A DNA stretch of 64,000 bases from NCBI RefSeq assembly GCF_000340215.1, contig NW_006921535.1, positions 5,449,528-5,513,527 of the forward strand, read 5' to 3'. This DNA is from Pseudocercospora fijiensis CIRAD86 (Eukaryota > Ascomycota > Dothideomycetes > Mycosphaerellales > Mycosphaerellaceae). This document shows, piece by piece, positions 45,268 through 57,100 of the stretch; the first letter of the stretch is position 1, and the number at the start of each line of letters is the position of its first letter. The notes below the pieces were generated by a model. It was not told the origin of the DNA and did no database searches. It was given only the letters and a program-made list of their open reading frames with translations. The position numbers and the translations under genes were made by a program.

Positions 45268-48200
45268 TTATTTAGTCTCGGGATCTAGCTATAATTCTAG
45301 GCGGTCTTCGTCGCTAGACTAGTAGAGTTCCTCCTCGGATTTAGAGTTAGATAGCTAGAAGTCTAGTTTACTATCGGAATTAACATCGGAAATGCTCTAC
45401 GCGTAATTAATACGTATATAACCCTCCCTTTGTTTATAAGTTATTCCTAATAGCTTACTAAGACGTATCTAGGGATGCGTATAGTTGTTAGGTAGAACAG
45501 GATCTATAATCGCGGTAGGATCCTCCTCTCGATAGGCATCTAAGGTCGGTAGAGGGTCTATAGAGGCGGTAACTTCCTCCTCGGTCGGGGGAGGGCGGGT
45601 AGGCTCTCTTAATTCGACGATCTTCTTTAGGTTAGCCCGGGGGTGCGAGTGCTTTAAGGTAGTACTATTAAGTTCCTAAAGTCGATACGTAGAACTATCG
45701 TAAAGGACCTCCTATACTCTATAAGGTCCTTTCTATTTAAAGGCTAGCTTATAGGAGTAACTATATTCTAACTCGGACCGGTATAGGAGAACTATATCGC
45801 TAACCTTTAGAGGCTCCTAATTAACAGCATTATAGTTATTAAAATACTGCTTAGCCTCTTTACGAAGGCGCCGTTATCGAGCAAGTCCCTCTTAAGAAGT
45901 CGCAGTTATATCCTTAAGAGCTTTAGCGCGTAGAGCAAGGAGATCTGCTCTAGTACGAATAGATCCCTAGTCGTAAACGCTATACGTACGGTAGGACAAC
46001 TTAATAGGAAGAACGGCGTCCCTCCTAATTATAAGCTCTGCTAGCGTAAGTCTAGTCGTGTCGATAATAGTAGTTCGGTCCGCCTAGAGAAGGGCTAGAA
46101 CGCGGGTAGAGATAGGAACGGACCTGTCCCCTCTATTAGTTATCTTAGATAGGGCATTAATTAAAGACCGATAGCTACGTTTAATAATAGTATTCGACTA
46201 GGGATAGTATAGGGAGATACGAACGTTTTTCGCCCTATACGAAACGAGTAGTACTTAAACTTCTTTAGCTATATTGTTCGTAGCGTTGTCTAAGATAATC
46301 TCGTAAGGTATTCCCTAGCGGCAAAACAGATCCTTAAACAGGAAGGTAGCGATATTACGAGTATTAATAGCGCCGTAGCCCTTATAGAAATAATAGGCCT
46401 CCGGCTATCGAGAAAGACCTTCCCGAATAATATAGAGGCTATTATTCCGGCTTAGATAAACCCTATTACCGTACTATCGCTTACTAACTAATTAGGTAGC
46501 GGGGATACGTAGCTCGCCTAGCCGACGGTAGCTATTTCTGAAATTGCACTTAGAATAGCTCTTATAGTAGCGAGAGACATTAGCCTATACGCCGTCCTAC
46601 TAGTAGCGCCGACGAAGGATATCGAAGGTGCCCTCCGCCGCCCGGTAGCCGAGCTTATCGTAAACGGAACGAAGGATCTCTTATTAGGCTACTAGGTCGT
46701 TAATAATACGCTAGAGAGGTGCATTAACTATCGCTTATCGCTAGAGGATTCGATCTTTAACTAGGAATCGTCGAGAATAGCGAATAACCCGATAGTATTA
46801 ACTCTTTAATAGGCTAGGCGCTTTCTTCGTATAGGTTAGGAAGTAGGCGATATAATAGGAGTCGTCGGAGTAGACCCTATTAAGGATATTATCCCTCTCT
46901 AGTTTATCCGTCTTAGCTTTAGCCTAGTCGTTATCGTTAGTAGTAGGGTTCTCGTCGGGCTAGTTACTAGGTTAGTTGCTAGGTTAGTCGTCGGTAGTAG
47001 GCCTAGCGATCGCTAGTATAGCATTAATATAGAAGGCAGCGAAGAAGGTACGGTTAATAACCGCGTCGACATCTTCTTCTTCTATTATTTCGGCAATGTC
47101 TTCTTCTATAGTAGGCCTCCTAGAAAGGCTATCCGGTCTAGTGTGCTTCTTCCTAGGAACGTAGAAGACGTCGAAGTTAAACAAATAGATCTAGGCAACC
47201 TACCGAGCTATCGTAGAGTTAGGCAGGTCGGAGGCTATACGGTTAAGCTAATAGACTAGCGTCTAAGCATCGATTTCTAGACGAAAGAATATACTAAAGA
47301 GCTATAGCCGGAACTTCTTTAGAGCCTTATAGACTCTAAGGCATTCTCGCTTGCTAGTATCGTATCGGGCCTCGATCGGTTTCTATAGCCCGGAGTCGTA
47401 CCTAATAGGATAACGTAAGGATAGCTCCTTACGGTTATACTACATTAGTATCTCGCTATAGCCTTCCCCGCTCGAGTCGATAGCAATAATTATTAAACCC
47501 GCACCCTCTAAGTAGTTAATAGACGTAAGTGTAGGTACGCTAACGAGTGCCTTAGTTACCTTGTCCTTAGCCGCTTAGTAAACGGGGGTCTATTCGAACT
47601 TAGCATCCTTCTTAAGTAAGGCGTATAAGGGCTTATATACTAAAGCAAAGTTCTCGACCTAGATGCGGAAGTATAAGACTACTCTAAGCTAGGTTCGGAC
47701 ATCCTTCTAATAGATAGGATCTAGCTAGGATACTATCTTTAGGACCCGTATATTATTAGGATAGCGGCCGTTTTTATCGGTTACAAACCCGACAATGTTT
47801 ATTCGTTTATATAGGAGCTAAAGCTTTTCCCTATATACCGTTAGATTAGCTCGCTCTAGGTCGTAGAGGACGCTATCGAGGTTCCGGATATATTCGAGAA
47901 AGAACCTGCGGATGCTAGGCTCTACTTCTTTATTATCGTACCTAGTTTTAGGGCCTTTAATACCGATATCGTCGAGGAAAGGCATCGCTATATAGGAGAT
48001 ATAGGCCGCGAGGACTTAGTTTATAATGCGAACGAACTAGGCTACTAAGTTGGTTGCCCCTTAGGGAAGGGTAGTTTGTCTATATAGCCTAAGAGGTATC
48101 TCGAAACTAGTAAGGTCGCGGCTATTAGGGTAAAGAGGAATCTAGTCGTAGCCCGAGAAAACGTTAACTAGTAAGGCTATAACACAGTTAGCAAAGGCTT

Positions 48201-49014
48201 CTAAGAACCTATTAGTCTCCGGAGGAAGGTTAGCATCTCTAATCGTAACTGCGTTAAACTTTTATATAGCGTTAATTAGGCGGTACTTCTTTAGTTCCCT
48301 AGGAGCTGTCTTCTTCTAAACTAGGAAGTATAGATTGCGATACGAGGCATAGGAAGGTTCTAAGGTGCTAGCCTTTATACGCTATCGTATTATGTCCTTA
48401 ACTATACCTCGTAGGCTTAGGTTTAGCTTAAAACCTAGGTAGGCCTAAGGCTTATATTCGATTGTTCGGATCTTCTACGGAGGGGCAACCTCCGGGTTAA
48501 TCCTGCCTAGGTAAGTAAAGTTATATACTAATACGGCTTCGCGATTATATAGAAGCTTATATAGCAGGTTAAGTTTAAGATCCGAAAGCTCTATACTAGG
48601 TTTAATCTTCGCAAGCCTCTCTAGTATTAGCCTTAAACCCCTAGGAATAGTAGAGAACTTTTTAGTAATATATCTCTAATCGTACGGACTATCCCTAGGT
48701 AGCAATGTTGCTTCCTAATTAAGATACTTTTGTCGCTAGTTAGGATTCCCGCTAGGATTCGACCTATCGGTAATATATACGCTACCTTTTACGGGCTTAA
48801 TCTTATTAGCTACCCTCTTATATAGGGTATAGATACTAATCGATTGTCGAACCCGAGCTCTCTCTCTTTATCGTTAGGCTTAGAGATTAGCGTAATAAAA
48901 CAGCGCGTAAACTTCCTTAGAAGTCTCTTTAAGTCGATAGGTATATAACTAGTAGTCCTAATTTATAACGCCGGCGAAAACGTTAGATTCGTAATAACAC
49001 CCCCGGGGTAGCAT
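45268..49014 (-). pseudogene. pol: gypsy pol (RT-RNase H-integrase), copy 3
   Basis: 1248 codons, the same length as copy 2. ATG intact at 49012-49014; the TGA stop of copy 2 is TAA here (45268-45270), itself a RIP-type change. The RNase H end block (KKHTRPDSLSRRP) is at about 47130-47165. The integrase Glu position is Lys as in copy 2 (SNTIIKRSYR). Stops are denser than in copy 2. The start overlaps the gag-pro stop as TAATG. Confidence 0.9.
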
Positions 49015-49017
49015 TAG
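48992..49017. repeat. Module-border palindrome at gag-pro/pol junction, copy 3
   Basis: taataacacccc-c-ggggtagcattag, identical to the copy 2 junction; contains the TAATG overlap on the minus strand (49016-49012). Confidence 0.9.
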
Positions 49018-52000
49018 ACTCGCGTTCTAATTAGTTAGTTCGGGTAGGCCCGCGTCCGGTAGTAATGCCTCCGGCGACGATATATAAGATAGCATTATTA
49101 CCTTAACTCGGGCATTAGGTATAGGTAGTCGTAGTATTATGCTCGCTATCGCTTCGAGTACTCGTCTTCTTAGTGCAGATCCTAGAAACTTGCCTTAACG
49201 TACAGAGCGGCGCACTTCTAGAAATAACCTATTTAAGCTATACTAACTTATAGCGTAGATTGCTAGTCTTATAACCGCGCCGTAGCGTTTCCCGAAGACC
49301 GTTTAGAAGCAACAAGGATATCCTCGTAGGACTTGCAGCTAGTGTTTCCGATATAACTAGTAAACACGACTCGGTTGCCCTTCTAGTTAGCGATAGTTCC
49401 CTCCTAGGAGCTATCGTCGCAGTTACGCTAGATACTACGAGTTATACGAGACTATAGTCGACCTAGAATAATTAGCGTATTTAGGTCGGCGGCAATCTAG
49501 AAGGTAAAGGAAAAGCATATGCCGAAGGCGTCTACTATAACATTATAGTAGGTACCTACTAGCGTAACCTCCCTATTTACTCCCTATATACTAAGGGAAA
49601 TGTCTCTGTTTATCGGTAGCCTAAGTTGTTTAGCCTAACGCTTACTTATAATAAGTAACTCTAAACTATTATTAAGCATTACTAGCATCTACTAACTATA
49701 GCTCCCGATAGTAACCTAAATATAGATAGCGGGGACGACGGCGAAGGAACGGGTAACTACGGAAAGGTCTATATTATTAGGGATAGAGTAAAGCTCCTTA
49801 GGTCGAGGCGGTCCTACCCGGCCGATTTATTAGCTAGTAAATCGGATAGCCTTAATAGAAACTAAAACTAGAGTAGAGTCGGGATTATTACTATCCTCTC
49901 GGCCTATCTCCTTAACTCCCTCTTCGTTAGTATTATCGATAGTCTCTTAGTTCTCGTAGGTTACCGATTCGCCTTCTACTAACTCTTAGGTACCTAAAGA
50001 AAATTTAGGAAGGAACTATAGGAAGGAGACATTAATATAGTCTTCTCGTCCCTATTTTCTTCGGAGGGTAGCGAGGTCTTTTATAAAGGTAGTATCGTTA
50101 GGGATTCGGCTCTAGAATAGGTTAGTAGGCAAACCGTACGCTAGTAGCTCTCCTATAGATATATTAGACTTGAGGTCTAGGAACTATAAAGCCTAGAAGA
50201 GAGCGTTTGCCTTTATATCTAAGGAGTTAGCTAGGCTAGTACTATACTTTTTTATATACCTATTAAAGCGAAAGCTCTTTAGGTCGGATAACTTCCGCTT
50301 ATAGGTAGGTAGGTTAGCTAGGCCTAGGGTACTACTAATGTCGGTAGCAATATCCTCTATATCGACCTCTAGAGTCTCTAGGACGACTAGGCTTTCTATA
50401 GGTAGAGTGCTAGGTGCGGTGCTAGGTGCGGTACTAGGTACGGTACTAGATTAGGCAGCCCGGTCTATAGCTATCTAGAGAGTCTTAGTTTTAGCGGTTG
50501 ACTCTCGCTATTGCTTAGCCTTGTCGGCCGCCTTGTTCTTTAGTACCCTAGTAGGGGCTGCCGTACTAGGGCGAGTAGGGTTCTGCAAGCTCTTACCCTT
50601 GTTTTAGGACTAGGTCTAAGACCGTATAGTAGCGTAGACGTCTATACTATTCTTAGTAACCGTATAAACATTAGTAACTGCGTCCGGATCCTAAGAAACA
50701 AAATTGATTTTAATAGGCTTAGTAGTACCGTTACTACTTCGCTCCTTAACCTGTTTTGCCCTAACCTTCTAAGTTTCTCGTTTAGCAATAGCGGCGAGGG
50801 TACTGTTCCTAGTGTCCTTAAACTCGATCTTGCTACTATACTTCTTTTCTAGAAGGGTCTTTAGCTAAGGCAGCTTCGGGGCTCTCCGATCCTATTCGAA
50901 ATCAATCTTATCGCCGGTGTCTATATAGTAGAATCGGCTATTTACTTATATAATAAGCTTCCTTTTAAGAAGCTCTTTCTAGATAGGGTAGGACGATTAG
51001 ATATATTTAAACCCGCTATATATCTAGCACTCGCTATCTAAGTTAGAATAGATCTTCCGTATAGCGTAGACATCTACTAAAGGGGCTTTAGGGTAGTTAG
51101 GGTCTGAAACCTAGTAGACTAGTAGCATATCGCCTAGTATAGTAGTATCGATAACCTCCCTAACTCGTTATAATGCCTTCGTATTTAGGTTAAGTCGGGC
51201 TAGGGATTTAGCTAAGTCCGCAACGTCTTAAGAGTGCTTAGTAATAGTAGGAGTTACGGTCTTAGGACTACTTTGCGATTTAGGAAGGAACTTAGGTCCC
51301 TTGCTTACTAAGGCTTCTTTCCTAACCTAAGCTAGGTTATTCTAGTCTTCGCCGTAGATAAACTTCCTCGTATCGGCTATACTATTAATATCGGCCTTAA
51401 TATATACTAGGACCTCTTTGTACTTCCTAAAGCTCTTAGGATCGGCCTCGCTAAGCTTATAGCGACGGAAGATACGCTAAGCTATAGGCTACGGCAATCC
51501 CTAGAGGAGTAGCCTCGTTCTCTAAGAGTTTTCGAGGTTACTCTACTCGATGCTATCCGCTAACTCGACAAATTCGCGGACGTATCCCTTTAGGTCGTTA
51601 TCCTTAGTGCGCCTTACTAAGTAGAGGGCTTCGAGCTACGCGCGACTGCCTTTAATACGACGGCTATCGCGCTCTCGATACTCCCTTAGAAAGGCTAACT
51701 TAAAGACCTCCTAGTTAGTATTAGACTTGTTATCCTTTTCTAGATAGCTAACTAGGGTTCTAAGGGTTCGGTAAAGCTTAGTAGAAGTAGTCCTCGTAAG
51801 GGACCGGATCTTGTACTAGTCGGACTCTCTATCGAGCTCGTACTTAACTAAGCCTTCCTTAAAGCGTTCTATATATACTATAGCGTTCTAACCTTCGAAT
51901 AGGGGATTTGTACTACTCCCTAGCTCTAGCGGGCGACGCTTGTTTTAACGGAGAAGCTTAGTTTACTTCTCTATTATCTTTATAAGGACAGTATAGAGCG

Positions 52001-52142
52001 CCTCTAGCGTAGAGGGCGTAGGAGGCTTACTTATATTAACTAGTCGCCGCCTAATTTCTTCGTTAATAGGATTAGGGGCGTTTTCGGATTTAGAGGATTC
52101 CGCTAATTCTTAATGCTCGTTTTCGCTAGAGCTAGAGCTTAT
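49014..52142 (-). pseudogene. gag-pro: gypsy gag-protease, copy 3
   Basis: 1042 codons from ATA (52140-52142, former ATG) to TAA 49014-49016. The zinc-knuckle region reads C-W-I-Y-S-G-F-K-Y-I-W-S-S-Y: second Cys, His and last Cys all changed to Tyr, against one change in copy 2. The protease motif reads LNNSLE where copy 2 has LNDSSE, so Asp 816 is lost too. The extra codons relative to copy 2 include a repeated tgctaggtgcgg unit near 50405-50450 (+ strand). Confidence 0.85.
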
Positions 52143-52958
52143 TCGATTATTATAAAATAGTTAAAATAGTTAAAATAGAAAAAATAGAATGCTATATAAA
52201 GGTGTTTTAAGGTGTTTTTAGTGTCTTTAGTTTATTTGGTTTATTGTAATGTTGCTATACGAGAGAGTAGTATATTAGGCTGTTTTACCCCTAGGATAGT
52301 ATTAGGATTTAGCCTCCTAGGGGTCGCCTAACTACCTCTAGGAGCTTAGTTTAGTAAATTTCGGGCAAAAACCGCTCGGAGGAAGAGACTGCAATCTCTG
52401 TTTATACCTAGATCCTAGAAACTAGCTCGTATCTCCTTTAGCTAGGCGGGGGGCGGTAGCCTTCTTTTTCTAGTAGAAGGCTAAGCACTATCTAAGCGAG
52501 GCTACGAATCTAGGAACGCCCTACCTAATTAATAGGGGACTCCCCGGCTATCCGACCTGCAATCCGTATTTGCTATTAATTAATAGTCTTAGCAAACTAA
52601 GCAAGGCCGATAGGTAATTAGTCTATCTCCTCCTTAGGCGGGCGGTAGCTTATCTCGAGCAAGCGGTGCTAAATGGATCTTCGACCCGGAGCCGAGTCCT
52701 TAGAAGCTAGCTATAGCTATAGACTAGGCCCTAAGCTGTAACAGTCCTAAGGGTTTGTAGCTTTTCGGGGTTAAAGCGATGCCCTCGTTAAGAGGTTTCT
52801 CTGCTTATCGTAATAGCCCCTTAAGATACTTCTATATCGTCTATATCGTAGGCTCTTATCGTGCCCTCGCTTCGGTTATAGCTATTCGTACCTAGAGACT
52901 ACCTTTAACATATCCGAACCTGTTAGATATAAAGAGATAGCCCTACCTTCGGCTCTAA
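52143..52958 (-). other. gypsy 5' leader, copy 3 (non-coding)
   Basis: 816 bp, no ORF. Contains the damaged palindrome (52283-52307) and, beside the LTR, the primer-binding region TTAGAGCCGAAGG (minus strand). Confidence 0.6.
52283..52307. repeat. Module-border palindrome, copy 3 leader (damaged)
   Basis: ttttacccctaggatagtattagga: about 10 bp of the left arm present in copy 1 (ctcctagta region) are deleted; the core and right arm remain. Confidence 0.65.
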
Positions 52959-53238
52959 TAAAGGACGTAAACTAATACTACTACTACTACTAGTAGTAAT
53001 AGTATAGGCTACTAAGGGTAATATAACCTATAGCAATATAGGCAGCTATGTTTAGTATAATAGGATAATAAGACGGTTGCTTAGGCTAATAACTAGAGCC
53101 CTGCAATATAGGCATTATAAAAGTGTAATATAAACAATGTGCTATACGAGGTTAGTCCTCTATCTATAATATAGAAGGAGGCCTCTTATATAGGCTTAAA
53201 ACTCAGCCTAGGTGTATAGGGCCGGTTACTAGCTAATA
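52959..53238 (-). repeat. 280-bp LTR (5' LTR of gypsy copy 3)
   Basis: Partner of 40887-41166; followed by CTAT, the right target duplication (53239-53242). Confidence 0.92.
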
Positions 53239-53242
53239 CTAT

Positions 53243-53570
53243 CCTACTAGTCTCCTAACTTTAGGCGCTCTATAGGGTGCCTATAGCCTTTCCGCGTCGA
53301 GAAATTACGAGATCGATACTACGTAAGACTAGATTACGCCGGTAAACGTAGAGCTTTCTTAGGATTAGTTAAAGAGGCGCCTATCTACCGAGTACTCTCG
53401 CTCTCTCTCTCCCCTCTATACGAACTACCCTATACGAACCTACTATTCGTACTTAGTCCTCCTCCGTAATCTCGGCTAGCGAGTATCCTACTACTCTCGC
53501 AAACTATATACCCTAGATTTAATTAACTAGTTAGGGATAATTTGTCTAAACTAGATCTCGAGGGCTCGTA
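53243..53570 (-). pseudogene. Helitron minus-strand ORF, N-terminal part (B2)
   Basis: Continuation of 39076-40886 beyond the gypsy insertion, colinear with B1 7361-7690. It reads in the order GRDYGGG-like, ...SLTDPKKALRLPA..., ...RSRNFSTRKGYRHPIERLK (RIP stops read through). Start codon not determined; right end approximate. Confidence 0.5.
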
Positions 53571-54189
53571 TAGGAGTAGTATTCCGGGTAACCTTTATTT
53601 AATCTATATACTCCGCTAATACTACCTTAGGATTTAGGAATCTTCTAATCTACGGATTCTAATAATCTAACTAGCTCCGTTAAAGGAACTTCCTAGTATT
53701 AATTTCCGAATTATTACGATTCGTAAGTAAGCACTAATCGTATAGGCCCTTCTAACTAGGTTCTCTACTATCGATTCTTTACGATTCGTCCTCCCTAGAT
53801 CTTAGACTTCTTTTATAATATCGAATATCTAGCTATTCTATCTATAAACAACTTAGGACTAGTAAGCATTAGAGGTAGGTAGGCTAATAGCCGCGGTCCC
53901 TCCTAACCGAGATCCCTAATATTAACTCTTTATAATTCGTATATCTTATACCGCTCTAGGATCCTAATTTCCGAGGCGTACCTTAACGCTTATATTATCG
54001 ACGATCTCTACGAGAAAACAACGGCTCGCTCTTAGAATTGTCCCTATCTCCGAGAGGTAGTATATAAGGACGCCTCGATATCGTCGGTCTACTAATAGTA
54101 CGTCGTAATTACCTCGCTTTTCGTATAAAAGGCCGCGATTCTTCGAACTCTATAGTACGGCGTACTCGCTTAGCTCTTCCTTATCTAAA
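53571..54189 (+). promoter_or_regulatory. Divergent intergenic/promoter region (B2); TATA box 54124-54131
   Basis: Same layout as 7691-8311: no ORF, TATAAAAG 66 nt before the Rep-helicase start. Confidence 0.5.
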
Positions 54190-57100
54190 ATATCTTCTCT
54201 ATTTACTCTATCTTCTTCTAGATCTAAGCGCCCGATACTTACGCTACTAGATATAGAGAGCGTAAGGAAAGGTAAGAAGCGAGCGATACCTAGCTCTTTC
54301 GTACTACCTAACTTTACGATTAACCTAATATCGGACGATAGTCTATCTAAGTTGCGGCGTTCGCGACGATAGCCGAAGCTAAAGCGGAGATCTAGTTCCC
54401 TATTACTAGTTAAAATGTCTACGAGGATAAACGTCGTATAAGACGATAATCCGTTCTAAACGATATTATATAGAGATAAAGAGACGAGGTATAGAGCGGG
54501 TATCTCCTAATCTTCCGCTAGGCTATCGTTTCTATATAACCGTATTCCCGTTACTAGTCCTACTTTTAGACTAGTAGTCGAACTACGTTAATATAAATTC
54601 TATTAGATCGTTAAACTAGTATCTAACTTCTAGAGGAAGAACGGACGATTCTATAGGGTCTATACTCTAGTAGTATATTAGCGCGTAGGTTAGTATTCGA
54701 GCGATAATATTCCCTAACTTTAATAGAAAGCCTAACTTTCTGCCTGTAGTAACTACGATTCTAATACTATATATCTATAGTTAGCGTACGACGACGTATC
54801 TACTAGACTATTACCTAGGTTACGTCGAGTAAGTCCTATCTTTAACGATACGTTAGAGGCGTTAGGGACGACGCGCGACCTTCCTAGCGTATTATCGCTA
54901 TATACGTAAGGTGTTTTATCTAAAACGCTATCCGATCGTTCCCTCTTTTATATATCTTCTTCTACTAAGCGTCCCTATACTCCGCCTACCTACGAGTTAT
55001 ATACTATCGACCCGTTACGTCTAATACTATCTCCTTTATTATATTCGGCATAGAGTTTACCTACTATTACAATTCCGAGCGTTAGTCGTAAGTCCGATTC
55101 TATATCTACGTTAGTAAGCGGCGCTTCTAGTATCTATACTCTACTAAGTCCGATAGGTCGCGACTATAACTAGGACGAATAGTCTATCTTACCTAGAGAT
55201 ACTGTTATATAGGACGCCGAGAGGCAAGGTCCGACGCTACCGGATATAGAGGTTCCTAATAAATACGGTCTAGACGCTTTCGATAATTACTACGACTTCG
55301 GCGACCTTCTCGATCCTTCTAGACCGATAGACGTTGAATTTACGGAGCCTTCCTATAACGCTAACTCTACGAGTTTAATTAAGAATAGTAGCTCTATCGT
55401 ACCTAGAGCTCCGTCGCTAGGGCCTATCTAACCGCTACTTCTACCGAGCCTTTCTTTTACCCCTAGAGCAATACCGATGGATACTACTACTACCCCTACT
55501 AGTAGGGCTAGAGCTAGCGGTTCTAGTCCTTAGGTACGAGCTAGCTAGCCTTCTCTAGGGCGGATATCTTTTAAACGTCTAAACGATTATAATACCCTCC
55601 CTATAGCGGTCGCCGAAGCGTACCGTAGCCTAGGTCGATCGTAGGCTACTAACGCCGACCTTTTACGCCTAGAGAGGTCTACTCTTCCTAAGGCGTATAT
55701 CTCGATACTATACGACGTAGTAATACTTAATATTAGCGATATAGTATATACCTACTAATACTATTAAGCTAAGTATTAGATCCGTAAAGTATCGAACGTC
55801 CGAGTAGATAGTAAACTGTCTTCTTCTATAGATAAGAACGGTATAGTATTTATAATATATTGCGGTAGTAGCGCGGTAAAAGGTATATTTCCGATTCCTA
55901 AACTACCTCCGTTACTACGGCGACTACTTACTATAGACCTATCTAAGGATATAGAAGTAAGAACGTTCTAGGAGAATATTCGAGCCTATAATTGCCGCCT
56001 TGTAATAACTTTATTTATAGCTAAGCGTAATATACGGGTATTAGGATATAGTTCGTTCTAGATCTACGGGGAAGCGTATTATTTAGGCGGTAGTCTCTTC
56101 GCTCTAACGGAAGATCCCTAATACGCGTAGCTATACTTTTACGACCCCGTATATACTACTAAGAGGCATATATAGAAATCCGGCGATCGTAGATATACTA
56201 GCTAGAACTAGAAATCTATACTATCGCTATAGCTAGACTATAGTACTATAATCGCGTTATATAAGATAATTACGTAATACAACGCGCTATATTATAAGTT
56301 CGCCGCGGCTCGGGAAATGTTTATATCCTCCTAAGGACCTAGGCGCCTCGTTCTTAAGGCTATAGACCTTAGTTTAGTCTACGAAGGTATATAGAACGCG
56401 CGTCGATATAACAAGCCGGTCGTAAACGAAGTAGCCGCCCTCTATCCGGATTACGATCCGGAAGCTATTAGCGGAATAAGGGATTTTATAGTAGTAGAGC
56501 GGTTAAGTACGGGAGAGGTGTCTACTACTCTATATCGTATAAATCGCTACTATCTATACTACTTCCCTATATATTACGTCCTCCTCTAGGTAGCTAGAAC
56601 TCCTAGGTTTTCGTAGGAGAACTAGTTTCGTACGCGTAGTAGGAGGCACGTTACGCTTAGGGATTATTTTAGGTACATTTTACACTATCGACTAAACTAA
56701 TTTCCTACTATCTTCTACGGTCGCCGGCTTCTATAACAATTATACGTCGACGTATATACCGTAGTAGACTTAAACGACCTGCTTTTCCTAGGTAACTATT
56801 AGAAAGAAGTATAGGCGGATACGTACGACTTAAAACAACCGAAATAGCGTAGTACCCGCGTACTATTAGGTAATAAGAACGGATAGGACATCTAACGAGA
56901 GTTGTCTCGATAGATAGGCGAAGACCTACGTTACGATATTCTTCGAACTAAGGTATAGTATAGGGAATGCGAGGGAAGCTAGCGTTACGGTTTGCTATAG
57001 CGGAACTATTTAGTCGTCCCTACGAATAGGGCTCTATTATCCGATAGTATCCTATAAGCTCTATAAATAGTTCTCCCGTTCTTGTATATCGGTAGCGATC

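Larger units (their letters stand above)
40887..53238 (-). mobile_element. Ty3/gypsy LTR retrotransposon, copy 3, complete
   Basis: 12352 bp, 280-bp LTRs, CTAT target duplication, inserted in the minus-strand ORF of Helitron B2; the empty site is preserved in B1. Same organisation as copy 2 but more strongly RIP-mutated. It has a ~134-bp segment (44812-44950) missing from copy 2. Confidence 0.93.
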
